From contig JBDZUX010000007.1 in assembly GCA_040255405.1 (NCBI GenBank), positions 1 to 64,000 on the forward strand: 64,000 nt of DNA. Direction: 5' to 3'. Below the pieces are notes generated by a model that saw nothing but the letters and a program-made list of their open reading frames with translations, was not told the DNA's origin and searched no databases. Numbering within the stretch: the stretch's first letter is position 1; each line of letters begins with the position of its first letter. This DNA is from 66-474 sp040255405 (lineage in GTDB: Bacteria > Pseudomonadota > Gammaproteobacteria > Xanthomonadales > Rhodanobacteraceae). Shown here piece by piece: positions 17,226 to 25,691 of this stretch. A program made the translations under genes and the position numbers.

Positions 17226-17340
17226 CTCATCTCTCGGGCGGCATGCAATGCCTCCGCAGGAGTTGGCACCGTGCGAACCCTTGCGGGTTTGCGGGTTGCC
17301 CCGGCTTCCAAGGGCCTGTCCCTCAGCCGGTCTCGATGAG
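17226..17340 (-). promoter_or_regulatory. SAM-I (S-box) riboswitch aptamer
   Basis: Read on the minus strand, the element runs from CTCATCGAGACCGGCTGAGG through GGACAGGCCC, GAAGCCGGGGCAACC, a GC-rich P3 hairpin, GGTGCCAACTCCTGC and ends GAGAGATGAG. These are the conserved blocks of the SAM-I aptamer in the right order, and the first CTCAT pairs with the final ATGAG to make P1. It sits in the leader of metX-metB-hom, the expected target. SAM binding should turn the operon off. Confidence 0.93.
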
Positions 17341-17350
17341 CAATGGGTCC

Positions 17351-17379
17351 AATCTAGCTATGACCTGCCTTCATGTCAA
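17351..17379 (-). promoter_or_regulatory. Sigma-70 promoter of the metX operon
   Basis: On the minus strand TTGACA (17379-17374) and TAGATT (17356-17351) are separated by exactly 17 bases. The expected start near 17344 lies a few bases before the aptamer, which leaves the complete riboswitch in the transcript. Confidence 0.85.
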
Positions 17380-17387
17380 CGGCCATC

Positions 17388-17397
17388 TAGACGTCTA
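17388..17397. promoter_or_regulatory. TAGACGTCTA palindrome upstream of the met promoter
   Basis: Perfect 10-bp palindrome containing AGACGTCT, identical to the consensus 8-bp MetJ box, eight bases upstream of the -35 hexamer. The flanking 8-mers match that box at only five of eight positions each. It may be an operator, but a single strong half-array is weak evidence for MetJ. Confidence 0.35.
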
Positions 17398-17541
17398 TAC
17401 GCCCATATTACAAACGATCATTTGCGGACGATTCGTGGCAAGACCGGCGATTCCCGCGACGCTGCCCGTCGCGTCGCGACAAACGGCAAACCCTGCGGCG
17501 ACCTGTTTCCGCGCCTGACGCGCTTGACAGGTCATTTGCGT

Positions 17542-17559
17542 GCATATACACATATATGC
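17542..17559. promoter_or_regulatory. Inverted repeat over the marR start codon (likely autoregulatory operator)
   Basis: GCATATA and TATATGC form a perfect 7-bp inverted repeat around CACA. The right arm contains the ATG at 17556, and a TTGACA hexamer sits at 17524-17529. Size and AT-rich symmetry are typical of MarR-family operators, and the position fits direct autorepression. Confidence 0.65.
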
Positions 17560-18092
17560 CAATGCCGCCTGATTCCTCGCTGCTCGAAACCACTCGTTGC
17601 CTGTGCCTCGCGGCGCGGCGTGCCTCCCGCGCGATCACCCGCGAATTCGACCAGGCACTGCGCCCGCGCGGACTGCGCGCCACCCAGTTCACGTTGCTGG
17701 CGGCGCTGCACCTCACGGGACCAAAGGCCATCGGAGAGCTGGCCGAACTGCTTTCGGCCGATCGCACCACCCTCACCCGCAACCTCGCCCTCGCCGAGCA
17801 GCACGGCTGGGTGACGTTGCAACCCGGCCGCGAAGACGCGCGCTCACGTATTGCGTCGGTGACACCGAAGGGCTCGCGTGTCTTGAACGCGGCGATGCCA
17901 GCCTGGCGCGAAACGCAACGGCGGCTCACTGACCTGATGGGCGCGCAGGCCGCGGCCAGCCTGCGCAAACTCGCGGGCGGACCCTGCGCGATGGAGCGTC
18001 CGTCATCGCAACCTGCACGCGGCCGGCGCAAGGCCGTGTCGAAACCGCAGCCCATCATCCGTCATCAAGACGCACATCCTGCGAAAGCCTGA
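17556..18092 (+). CDS. MarR family transcriptional regulator
   Basis: 178-residue winged-helix regulator. The HTH region AIGELAELLSADRTTLTRNLALAEQHGWV spans about residues 57-85, followed by the wing with the conserved DARSR. The N-terminal helix carries Cys15 and Cys17. Cys17 lies eight residues before SRAIT, the same spacing as the peroxide-sensing Cys of OhrR, although OhrR's partner tyrosines are not seen. The basic C-terminal tail (GRRKAVSK) is unusual. It is followed ten bases later by a GST gene, a common pairing for electrophile-responsive MarR proteins. The start is ATG 17556 or ATG 17562. Confidence 0.88.
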   Translation: MPMPPDSSLLETTRCLCLAARRASRAITREFDQALRPRGLRATQFTLLAALHLTGPKAIGELAELLSADRTTLTRNLALAEQHGWVTLQPGREDARSRIASVTPKGSRVLNAAMPAWRETQRRLTDLMGAQAAASLRKLAGGPCAMERPSSQPARGRRKAVSKPQPIIRHQDAHPAKA

Positions 18093-18102
18093 GGAGGACC
18101 CG

Positions 18103-18726
18103 ATGCAACTCTACTGGTTCGACACTGCCAATCCGCGCAAAGTATGCGCCGTCGCGAAATACCTGCAATCGCCGATCGAGTACGTGCACGTCGACCTCGG
18201 CCGTGGCGAGCACCGGTCGCCGGCATACCTCGCCCTCAACCCCAACGGCAGGGTGCCGACGCTGGTCGACGGCGGGCGCACGCTGTGGGAATCGGCCGCG
18301 ATCATGTGCCACCTGGCCGCCCGCTCGGATTCCGAGCTGTGGCCGCAGGACGATCGCCAGATCGACGTGATCCGTTGGCTGAGCTGGGACCTGGCGCACT
18401 TCTACAGGTGGGGCGGCACACTCTATTTTGAACACGTCATCAAACCGCGCTTCGGCCTGGGTGATATCGACCGCGCCGCGGTGGCGCAGGCCACCAACGA
18501 ATGGCGGCGTTTCGCGGCGATCCTGGACAGCCACCTGCATGACCGCCGCTGGCTGGCAGGCAACGGTCTTTCCATCGCCGATTTCGCGGTCGCGGCGATG
18601 CTGCCGTACGCGCAACCTGCGCGCATTCCCCTGGGCGAATTTTCCGCGGTCCAGCGCTGGCACGATCGCCTGAACGAACTGGATGCCTGGCGCGAACCGT
18701 TCCCCGAGCTGGCCGTGGCAGCCTGA
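18103..18726 (+). CDS. Glutathione S-transferase family protein
   Basis: 207-residue cytosolic GST fold. The N-terminal thioredoxin-like domain reads MQLYWFDTANPRKV with the glutathione-site NPNGRVPTLVDGG and the ES pair (LWESAAIMCHLA) near residue 63. The C-terminal helical domain has the GLSIADFAVAAMLPYA motif. A strong GAGGAGG site precedes ATG 18103. It is cotranscribed with marR, so it is probably the detoxification enzyme controlled by that repressor. Substrate unknown. Confidence 0.92.
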   Translation: MQLYWFDTANPRKVCAVAKYLQSPIEYVHVDLGRGEHRSPAYLALNPNGRVPTLVDGGRTLWESAAIMCHLAARSDSELWPQDDRQIDVIRWLSWDLAHFYRWGGTLYFEHVIKPRFGLGDIDRAAVAQATNEWRRFAAILDSHLHDRRWLAGNGLSIADFAVAAMLPYAQPARIPLGEFSAVQRWHDRLNELDAWREPFPELAVAA

Positions 18727-18806
18727 ATGTCGCAACGCCCGGTTGTCGATCTCCGGCAACGCTGTTCGTCGCCGAAGTGAACACCGGCAATCATCGAGGA
18801 AACACC

Positions 18807-19238
18807 ATGCAAATCGCAAGCTATCTGTTCTTCAAGGACAACGCCGCGGAAGCCTTCGATTTCTACGCCGGCTGTCTCGGCGGCAGGGTCGCCATGCGGG
18901 TCACCATGGGTGAGATGCCGGAGTCCGAAAACCTGCCGGCGGAAACGCGCGACCTTGTCGCCCACGTGCGGCTGGAAGCCGGCGACGCCGTGCTGATGGG
19001 CTCCGACTGGTGCGGCCCCACGCCCGATCCTTACCCCGGCATCCACGGCAATGCGGTGTCGTTGTCGGTGGATACACCCGCGGAAGCCGAGCGCGTGTTC
19101 AAGGCACTCAGCGAAGGCGGCAACGTCACCATGCCCATCGCGGAAACCTCGTGGGCGCTGCGCTTCGGCATGTTCACCGACCGCTTCGGCGCCAACTGGA
19201 TGGTCAATTGCAGCCGGCAGGAATTCGATCATGCGTAA
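18807..19238 (+). CDS. VOC family protein (PhnB/YjdN-like)
   Basis: 143-residue vicinal-oxygen-chelate protein of the PhnB/YjdN group. Typical parts are SYLFFKDNAAEAFDFYAGCLGG at the N-terminus, VLMGSDW mid-way, and WALRFGMFTDRFGANWMVNC at the end. GAGGA precedes ATG 18807. These proteins are often annotated as glyoxalase-like, but their substrates are mostly unknown. Its stop overlaps the yceI start, which links it to the periplasmic protein that follows. Confidence 0.88.
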   Translation: MQIASYLFFKDNAAEAFDFYAGCLGGRVAMRVTMGEMPESENLPAETRDLVAHVRLEAGDAVLMGSDWCGPTPDPYPGIHGNAVSLSVDTPAEAERVFKALSEGGNVTMPIAETSWALRFGMFTDRFGANWMVNCSRQEFDHA

Positions 19239-19848
19239 ATGTCTTGCGACCTGCATGGCGATCCTGCCGCTCGCCGTCGCGAATGCCGCGGCGGCGCAGC
19301 CGGCCAGCTACACCATCGACCCGGACCACACTTACCCGAGCTTCGCCGCCGATCATGCGGGCCTCTCGACCTGGCGCGGCAAGTTCGACCACAGCAGCGG
19401 GACGATCACGCTGGACCGCGCGAAGCACACGGGCACCGTCCACATCGTCACGCGAATCGACAGCATCAATTTCGGCAATCCGGCATTGACGCAGATGGTG
19501 CTGCGCGACGCGATCCCGGCGCCGTTGTGCAAGACCCAATGCACGTTCTTCGACGCCGCGAAATATCCGACCGCCGTCTATGACGGCACGCTCGCGGATT
19601 TCGTCGATGGCGCACCCACGCGCGTGGTCGGGAAATTGACCCTGCACGGCGTCACGCGACCGCTCGATCTCGCGATCGAGCATTTCAAATGCATTCCCGA
19701 TTTCGTGGCGAAACCGCGCGAGCGCTGCGGCGCGGAGGCATCGGCCACCTTCGATCGCGCCGATTTCGGCATCGATGCCGGCCAGTCGTTCGGCATGGAC
19801 ATGCACGTGTCGATGCAGATCCAGGTCGAGGCGGTGCAGGACAAATAA
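19231..19848 (+). CDS. YceI family periplasmic lipid-binding protein
   Basis: 205-residue YceI-like lipocalin-type protein with an N-terminal signal peptide (MRKCLATCMAILPLAVANAA, cleavage near AAAQP). The motif TIDPDHTYPSFAADHAG after the signal and VVGKLTLHGVTRPLDLAI in the second half define the family, which binds long-chain isoprenoids in a beta-barrel. ATG 19231 overlaps the VOC gene by eight bases. Periplasmic location is predicted. Four cysteines in the mature part could form disulfides. Confidence 0.92.
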   Translation: MRKCLATCMAILPLAVANAAAAQPASYTIDPDHTYPSFAADHAGLSTWRGKFDHSSGTITLDRAKHTGTVHIVTRIDSINFGNPALTQMVLRDAIPAPLCKTQCTFFDAAKYPTAVYDGTLADFVDGAPTRVVGKLTLHGVTRPLDLAIEHFKCIPDFVAKPRERCGAEASATFDRADFGIDAGQSFGMDMHVSMQIQVEAVQDK

Positions 19849-19922
19849 TCCGCGTCGTTCGATGGCCGCCGTCCTGGTTCGGCGCTACCCTGATGTTCTT
19901 TCAGCACATCGGGGAACACCGC

Positions 19923-21323
19923 ATGGCCACGCACCGCACGTTGTTGTTGGGCTCGCTGATCCTGGCGTTCGGCTGCCCACCGTTGCTTGCCGCTGAAACC
20001 ACGGCGCAGGCCATGCCGGAATACATGGACATGCTGGCCCACGCGATCTCGGTGCAGACCGTGCAGGGCAAGGACCAGGTGCCGGCGCTGGCGGGCTACT
20101 TCGCGGACAAGCTGGAAGCCGCCGGCTTCGCGAAGGCCGACATCGAAACGTTCCCCGTCGGCCATACCGAAGCGCTGGTAGTGCGCTACCGCGGCAAGGG
20201 CGAGGGCAAGCCCTTCATCGTCCATGGACACATGGACGTGGTCCCCGCCAATGCCGAAGGCTGGAGCGACCACGCACCCTTCAAGCTGGTCAAGGACGGT
20301 TCGTACTACTACGGACGTGGCGTCGCGGACATGAAGGACCAGACCGTTGCGCTGGTCGAGACGTTCATGCGCCTGAAGCGCGAAGGTTTCGTGCCCCGGC
20401 GCGACATCATCCTCGCGCTGACTGGCGACGAGGAAACCGACGAATTCACCGCCGAGGCAGTCGCCGACCGCTACCGCGCTGCCGAGTTCGCGCTCGATGC
20501 CGATGGCTGGTCGGGCGAGTACGACGCCAACCTGAAGCCGGTCATGTTCGGCGTGGTCGCCGCCGAAAAGGGTTACGCGGATTTCCTCGTCACCGCGACT
20601 TCGCCTGGCGGGCATTCCAGCGAACCGAACCCCGACAACGCGATCTACAAGCTGTCTGCGGCGATGCAAAAGATCGCCGCCTACCCGTTCCCGGTGAAGT
20701 ACAACGGCATCACCCTGGCATCGTTCAAGGCGATGAGCGCGCACATGCGCGGGGCGCTCGCGGAGTCGCTGCACCGCTTCGCCGAACACCCGGGCGACGC
20801 CAGGGCCGCCGCGGTGATTTCGGCCGATCCCGCTTACGTCGGTCAGATCCGCACCACCTGCGTCGCGACGGAATTGGCTGCCGGCCACGCACGCAACGCG
20901 TTGCCCGAGAAGGCCACCGCGAACGTGAACTGCCGCATCTTTCCCGGCGTCACCGTCGCAGCGGTGCAGCAGCAACTGCAGCGGGCCGTCGCCGATCCGG
21001 CCATCAAGGTGAGCGTGCAGGATCCGGCACCCGTCCTGGGTCCGATCTCGTATCCCGTCCTGCCGCAGGTGATGACGGTGGTTACGCAGACGGTCCGGCA
21101 ACGATTCCCGGGGCTGGAGGTGATTCCCGTGATGATCCCGGCCTCATCCGACAGCCGCCACTTCCGGAATCACGGCGTGCCGACCTATGGCGTCAGTCCC
21201 GCGTTCGCCAAGCCGGGCGACGTGCACGCGCACGGCTACAACGAACGGATCCTCGCCAGCGAGTTGCCCGCTTCGCTGGATTTCTGGCACGCATTGCTGC
21301 CCGCGCTGGCCGGGGCGAAGTGA
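19923..21323 (+). CDS. M20 family metallopeptidase, secreted, copy 1
   Basis: 466-residue zinc peptidase/amidohydrolase of the M20 family with a signal peptide (MATHRTLLLGSLILAFGCPPLLA). Di-zinc ligands are visible: HGHMDVV, GRGVADMKD, GDEETDE, ALDAD, and a C-terminal AHGYNE. The dimerisation-domain motif SPGGHSSEP is also present. It is followed by a close paralogue 70 bases downstream with the same architecture. A role in periplasmic peptide or N-acyl amino-acid breakdown is likely; the substrate is unknown. Confidence 0.92.
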   Translation: MATHRTLLLGSLILAFGCPPLLAAETTAQAMPEYMDMLAHAISVQTVQGKDQVPALAGYFADKLEAAGFAKADIETFPVGHTEALVVRYRGKGEGKPFIVHGHMDVVPANAEGWSDHAPFKLVKDGSYYYGRGVADMKDQTVALVETFMRLKREGFVPRRDIILALTGDEETDEFTAEAVADRYRAAEFALDADGWSGEYDANLKPVMFGVVAAEKGYADFLVTATSPGGHSSEPNPDNAIYKLSAAMQKIAAYPFPVKYNGITLASFKAMSAHMRGALAESLHRFAEHPGDARAAAVISADPAYVGQIRTTCVATELAAGHARNALPEKATANVNCRIFPGVTVAAVQQQLQRAVADPAIKVSVQDPAPVLGPISYPVLPQVMTVVTQTVRQRFPGLEVIPVMIPASSDSRHFRNHGVPTYGVSPAFAKPGDVHAHGYNERILASELPASLDFWHALLPALAGAK

Positions 21324-21393
21324 CGTCCGGCACACGATGGCCGCACGCGTGCCCGGATAATCTTGATGGATTCGTGACCGCCTGGAGCTTGCC

Positions 21394-22788
21394 ATGCCAT
21401 TCGTGCGCCTGCTGATCGCCGCATCCATCATGCTCGTTGCCGCGTGGATCCCGCCCGCGCAGGCCGAAACGACGCGCCAGGCGATGCCGGAAACCATGGC
21501 CATGCTGCGCCACGCGATCGCCGCGCAGACCGTCGAAGGCAAGGGCCAGGTACCGGCGTTCGCGCAATACCTCGCGGACAAACTGGAATCGGCCGGTTTT
21601 TCCCGATCCGACATCGAGATCATTCCGGTCGAACACACCGCCGCCCTGGTGGTGCATTACCGCGGCAGCGACAAGAGCCTGAAGCCCATCCTGCTGTCCG
21701 GGCACATGGACGTGGTGGCCGCCAACCCGAAGGACTGGCAGCGCGACCCATTCAAGCTGGTCGAGGAGAACGGCTACCTGTACGGCCGCGGCGTGGCCGA
21801 CATGAAGACCAACGTGATTGCGCTGGTCGAAACCTTCATGCGGCTCAAGCGCGAACATTTCGTGCCGAAGCGCGAGATGATCCTGGTGTTTTCGGGCGAC
21901 GAGGAGACCGACATGGCCTCCACCCGCGAGCTGGCCAGGCGCCATCACGATGCGGCATTCCTGCTCAACGCCGATGCTGGCGGCGGCACCTACGATGCGC
22001 ACTACCAGCCCGTCGTGTACGACATCCAGGCCGCCGAAAAGACCTACGCCGACTTCCAGTTGACCGTGACCTCTGCGGGCGGCCACTCCAGCGAACCCGA
22101 CGCGCCCAAGAATGCGATCTACCGGCTCGCCAGGGCGCTCGAAAACATCGCCGCATACCAGTTTCCGGTGCAGCACGACGCCATCACGCTCGCGTCGCTG
22201 AAAGCTACCGGCGAACACAGCAGCGGTCCGATCGCCGAAGCGATGCGCGCGTTCGCCGCCAACCCGGATGACGCGAAGGCCGCCGCGACGCTCTCGGCCG
22301 ACCCAGCCTACGTTGGCCAGATCCGCACGACCTGCATCGCCACCATGCTGGATGGCGGCCACGCGTTGAACGCGCTGCCGCAGCGCGCCGACGCCAACAT
22401 CAACTGCCGCATCTTCCCCGGCACGCACGTGGCGTCGGTGCAGGCTGCGCTGGTCAAGGTGATCGACGACCCCAGCGTCAGGATCACGGTGCGCCAACCG
22501 CCGCCGGTGGAAAGCCCGGCTTCGCCGCTGCGCGAGGACGTGGTGGACGCCGTGACGGCGACCATCCGCGAACGTTTCGCGGGCGTGGACGTGGTACCCG
22601 GCATGTCGGCCGGCGCTTCGGACAGCATGTATTTCCGCAATGCGGGCGTGCCGAGCTACGGCGTCGACCCTACCTTCTCGAAACCCAACGACGCTTTCGC
22701 GCACGGATTGAACGAAAAGCTGCGCGCATCGGAAGTCCCGGCGGCGCTGGATTTCTGGCACAGCCTGTTGACCCGGCTCACGAAGTAG
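21394..22788 (+). CDS. M20 family metallopeptidase, secreted, copy 2
   Basis: 464-residue paralogue of the preceding gene with a signal peptide ending near PPAQA. The zinc-site motifs are conserved with small changes: SGHMDVV, GRGVADMKT, GDEETDM, LLNADAGGG and a terminal AHGLNEK. The residue after LNAD differs from copy 1 (AGGG against GWSG), the kind of change that could shift substrate range. The two probably arose by tandem duplication, and both keep apparently complete active sites. Confidence 0.92.
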   Translation: MPFVRLLIAASIMLVAAWIPPAQAETTRQAMPETMAMLRHAIAAQTVEGKGQVPAFAQYLADKLESAGFSRSDIEIIPVEHTAALVVHYRGSDKSLKPILLSGHMDVVAANPKDWQRDPFKLVEENGYLYGRGVADMKTNVIALVETFMRLKREHFVPKREMILVFSGDEETDMASTRELARRHHDAAFLLNADAGGGTYDAHYQPVVYDIQAAEKTYADFQLTVTSAGGHSSEPDAPKNAIYRLARALENIAAYQFPVQHDAITLASLKATGEHSSGPIAEAMRAFAANPDDAKAAATLSADPAYVGQIRTTCIATMLDGGHALNALPQRADANINCRIFPGTHVASVQAALVKVIDDPSVRITVRQPPPVESPASPLREDVVDAVTATIRERFAGVDVVPGMSAGASDSMYFRNAGVPSYGVDPTFSKPNDAFAHGLNEKLRASEVPAALDFWHSLLTRLTK

Positions 22789-22875
22789 CGTGCCACGCCG
22801 GCCAATGCGCTTTCCTTGGGTCGGCCGGCGGCGCCCGCTAGAATGGCGGGTTTGCGTTTCGCGCAAATCCGCCCC

Positions 22876-24477
22876 ATGTCCAGCCACCTCACTGAAACCC
22901 GGCGCCGCCGTACCTTCGCGATCATCTCGCACCCGGACGCGGGCAAGACCACGCTGACGGAAAAGCTGCTGCTGTTTGGCGGCGCGATCCAGATGGCGGG
23001 CGCGGTGAAGTCGCGCAAATCCGCGCGCCACGCGACCTCCGACTGGATGGCCATGGAAAAGGAGCGCGGCATTTCGGTCACCAGTTCGGTGATGCAGTTC
23101 CCGTACGCGGGCCGCATCGTCAACCTGCTGGACACCCCCGGCCACGCGGATTTTTCCGAGGACACCTACCGGGTGCTGACCGCGGTCGATTCGGCGCTGA
23201 TGGTGATCGACTGCGCGAAAGGCGTCGAGGAACGCACCATCAAGCTGATGGAGGTGTGTCGCCTCCGCACCACGCCGATCATGACCTTCATCAACAAGCT
23301 CGATCGCGAGGGCCGCTCGCCGATCGAACTGCTGGATGAAGTCGAGTCGGTGCTGAAGATCCAGTGCGCGCCGGTGACCTGGCCGATCGGCATGGGCAAG
23401 CGCCTCAAGGGTGTCTATCACCTGCTGGATGATGAGGTGCATTTGTACGAATCGGGACGCAACTTCACCCGCCAGGATTCGACCATCCTGAAAGGGCTCG
23501 ACGATCCCGAGCTCGAACGGCGGATCGGCGCCGAGGCGCTCGCGGAACTGCGCGAGGAACTGGAACTCGTGCAAGGCGCGTCGCAGCCCTTCGATGTCGA
23601 AAAATACCTCGCCGGCGCGCAGACGCCGGTGTTCTTCGGCTCGGGCATCAACAACTTCGGCGTCCAGCCGCTGCTGGATTTCTTCGTCGAGCACGCGCCG
23701 TCGCCGCAACCACGTGCGACCGCAACGCGGGAAGTGTCGCCCGAAGAAGCAAGACTCTCGGGCTTCGTGTTCAAGATCCAGGCCAACATGGACCCGGCGC
23801 ACCGCGACCGCGTAGCCTTCCTGCGCGTCTGTTCCGGCCGCTATACATCGGGCATGAAGGCGCTGCAGGTGCGCACCGGCAAGGAAGTGAAGCTGGCCAA
23901 CGCGCTGACCTTCATGGCCTCCGAGCGCGAGATCGCGGAAGAAGCATATCCCGGCGACGTGATCGGACTGCACAACCACGGCACCATCTCGATCGGCGAC
24001 AGTTTCAGTGAAGGCGAGAAGCTGGTCTTCACCGGCATTCCCAACTTCGCGCCGGAACTGTTCCGCCGCGCGCACCTGCGCGATCCCTTGAAGATGAAGG
24101 CGCTGCGCGCGGGCCTCGCGCAATTGTCCGAGGAAGGCGCCACGCAATTCTTCCGGCCATTGATGTCCAACGACCTGGTCCTGGGCGCGGTCGGCGTATT
24201 GCAGTTCGAGGTCGCGGCGTACCGATTGAAGGACGAATACAACGTCGATTGTGCGTTCGAGAACGTGGGCATCATTGCCGCACGTTGGGTGCATTGCGGC
24301 GACGCGAAGAAACTCGCCGAGTTCCGCGAACGCAACGCCATGCATCTTGCCGTGGATGCCGCCGAACAACTCGTGTACCTTGCGCCCACGCGCGTGAACC
24401 TGCAGCTTGCCCAGGAACGCTGGCCCGACGTCACCTTCACCGACACGCGCGAGCTGGCAAGGTCTTTGCCCTCGTAG
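22876..24477 (+). CDS. prfC: Peptide chain release factor 3
   Basis: GTPase that recycles release factors RF1/RF2 from the ribosome after termination. The 533-residue length is standard. G-motifs are ISHPDAGKTTLTEKL (P-loop, near residue 17), ERGISVTSS, DTPGHADFSEDT and NKLDREGR. The RF3-specific domain ends with PTRVNLQLAQERWPDV. ATG 22876 gives MSSHLTETRRRRTFA. The stop TAG is also the first base triplet of a GTAG-type repeat. It stands alone. Confidence 0.97.
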   Translation: MSSHLTETRRRRTFAIISHPDAGKTTLTEKLLLFGGAIQMAGAVKSRKSARHATSDWMAMEKERGISVTSSVMQFPYAGRIVNLLDTPGHADFSEDTYRVLTAVDSALMVIDCAKGVEERTIKLMEVCRLRTTPIMTFINKLDREGRSPIELLDEVESVLKIQCAPVTWPIGMGKRLKGVYHLLDDEVHLYESGRNFTRQDSTILKGLDDPELERRIGAEALAELREELELVQGASQPFDVEKYLAGAQTPVFFGSGINNFGVQPLLDFFVEHAPSPQPRATATREVSPEEARLSGFVFKIQANMDPAHRDRVAFLRVCSGRYTSGMKALQVRTGKEVKLANALTFMASEREIAEEAYPGDVIGLHNHGTISIGDSFSEGEKLVFTGIPNFAPELFRRAHLRDPLKMKALRAGLAQLSEEGATQFFRPLMSNDLVLGAVGVLQFEVAAYRLKDEYNVDCAFENVGIIAARWVHCGDAKKLAEFRERNAMHLAVDAAEQLVYLAPTRVNLQLAQERWPDVTFTDTRELARSLPS

Positions 24478-24560
24478 GAGGCTGCCTGCGGGTGACCGCG
24501 GTGCGCCTGACCAGGGACGGTGCCTTGGATCGCGCGCAGGCGCGCTCCTACAATGCCAAT
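24475..24560. repeat. GTAG-headed REP doublet (inverted pair)
   Basis: GTAGGAGGCTGCCTGCGGGTGACCGC at the left is mirrored by an imperfect inverted copy at the right ending GGCGCGCTCCTAC. Each unit has the form GTAGGnGC-stem-CGCGAT, like the GTAG or GTGGGAGC REP families of Stenotrophomonas and Pseudomonas. The left unit supplies the prfC stop codon. A second doublet lies at 48380-48456. Confidence 0.7.
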
Positions 24561-24580
24561 GCGTTTGCATGGAGCCACGC

Positions 24581-25690
24581 ATGAAAGTCAGAGCTGCCAT
24601 CGCGCACAAGGCCGGCGCGCCGCTCAGCATCGAAACCGTGGACCTCGAAGGTCCGCACGCGGGCGAAGTGCTGGTGCAACTGAAGGCCACCGGCATCTGC
24701 CACACCGACGCCTACACGCTGTCGGGCGACGATCCCGAAGGCTTGTTTCCCGCGATCCTCGGTCACGAAGGCGCGGGCATCGTGGTCGAAACCGGGGCGG
24801 GCGTGACGTCGGTGAAAAAGGGCGACCACGTGATCCCGCTGTACACGCCCGAATGCCGCCATTGCGAGTACTGCCTCAATCCCAAAACGAATCTCTGCCA
24901 GGCGATTCGCGAAACGCAAGGCAAGGGCGTGATGCCGGATGGCAGCAGCCGTTTTTCGATCGGTGGCGAGCCGATCCACCACTACATGGGCACGTCCACC
25001 TTCGCCGAGTACACGGTGCTGCCCGAAATCGCGGTCGCGAAGATCCGCGAGGACGCGCCGTTCGACAAGGTCTGCTACATCGGCTGCGGCGTTTCCACCG
25101 GCATCGGCGCGGTGATCAACAGCGCGAAGGTCGAACCCGGATCGAAAGTGGTGGTATTCGGCCTCGGCGGCATCGGATTGAACGTGATCCAGGGCGCGCG
25201 GCTCGCGGGCGCGGCGATGATCGTCGGCGTCGACCTGAATCCGAAGCGGAAGGAACTCGCCGGGAAATTCGGGATGACGCACTTCGTCAACGCGGGCGAA
25301 GTCGAAGGCGACCTGGTTCCATACCTTGTTTCATTGACGAAGGGCGGCGCCGATTATTCGTTCGAATGCATCGGCAACGTCAAGGTGATGCGGCAGGCAT
25401 TGGAATGCTGCCACAAGGGCTGGGGCGTGGCGTGCATCATCGGCGTGGCCGGCGCGGGCCAGGAAATCTCCACGCGACCCTTCCAGCTCGTCACCGGCCG
25501 GCGCTGGATCGGCAGCGCGTTCGGCGGGATGCGTGGACGCACCGACGTGCCGAAGGTGGTCGACTGGTACATGCAGGGCCTGATCGAGATCGATCCGATG
25601 ATCACGCACACCCTGAAACTGGAAGACATCAACCGCGGCTTCGACCTGATGCACAAGGGCGAATCGATCCGTTCCGTGGTGGTTTTTTGA
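24581..25690 (+). CDS. adhC: S-(hydroxymethyl)glutathione dehydrogenase / class III alcohol dehydrogenase
   Basis: Zinc-dependent oxidation of S-hydroxymethylglutathione to S-formylglutathione, the main step of glutathione-linked formaldehyde detoxification. 369 residues. Catalytic zinc ligands are in GICHTDAYT and GHEGAG, structural zinc cysteines in CRHCEYCLNPKTNLC, and the NAD fold in VFGLGGIGLNVIQGARLAG. GGAG ten bases upstream favours ATG 24581 over the in-frame ATG 24569. It is one base before fghA, the next enzyme of the pathway. No FrmR-type regulator lies nearby. Confidence 0.96.
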   Translation: MKVRAAIAHKAGAPLSIETVDLEGPHAGEVLVQLKATGICHTDAYTLSGDDPEGLFPAILGHEGAGIVVETGAGVTSVKKGDHVIPLYTPECRHCEYCLNPKTNLCQAIRETQGKGVMPDGSSRFSIGGEPIHHYMGTSTFAEYTVLPEIAVAKIREDAPFDKVCYIGCGVSTGIGAVINSAKVEPGSKVVVFGLGGIGLNVIQGARLAGAAMIVGVDLNPKRKELAGKFGMTHFVNAGEVEGDLVPYLVSLTKGGADYSFECIGNVKVMRQALECCHKGWGVACIIGVAGAGQEISTRPFQLVTGRRWIGSAFGGMRGRTDVPKVVDWYMQGLIEIDPMITHTLKLEDINRGFDLMHKGESIRSVVVF

Positions 25691-25691
25691 A

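Noticed and set aside
21193..24705. A 1170-codon open frame on the minus strand
   Set aside because: Lies antisense to the second M20 peptidase and prfC, both unmistakable. No family signal.
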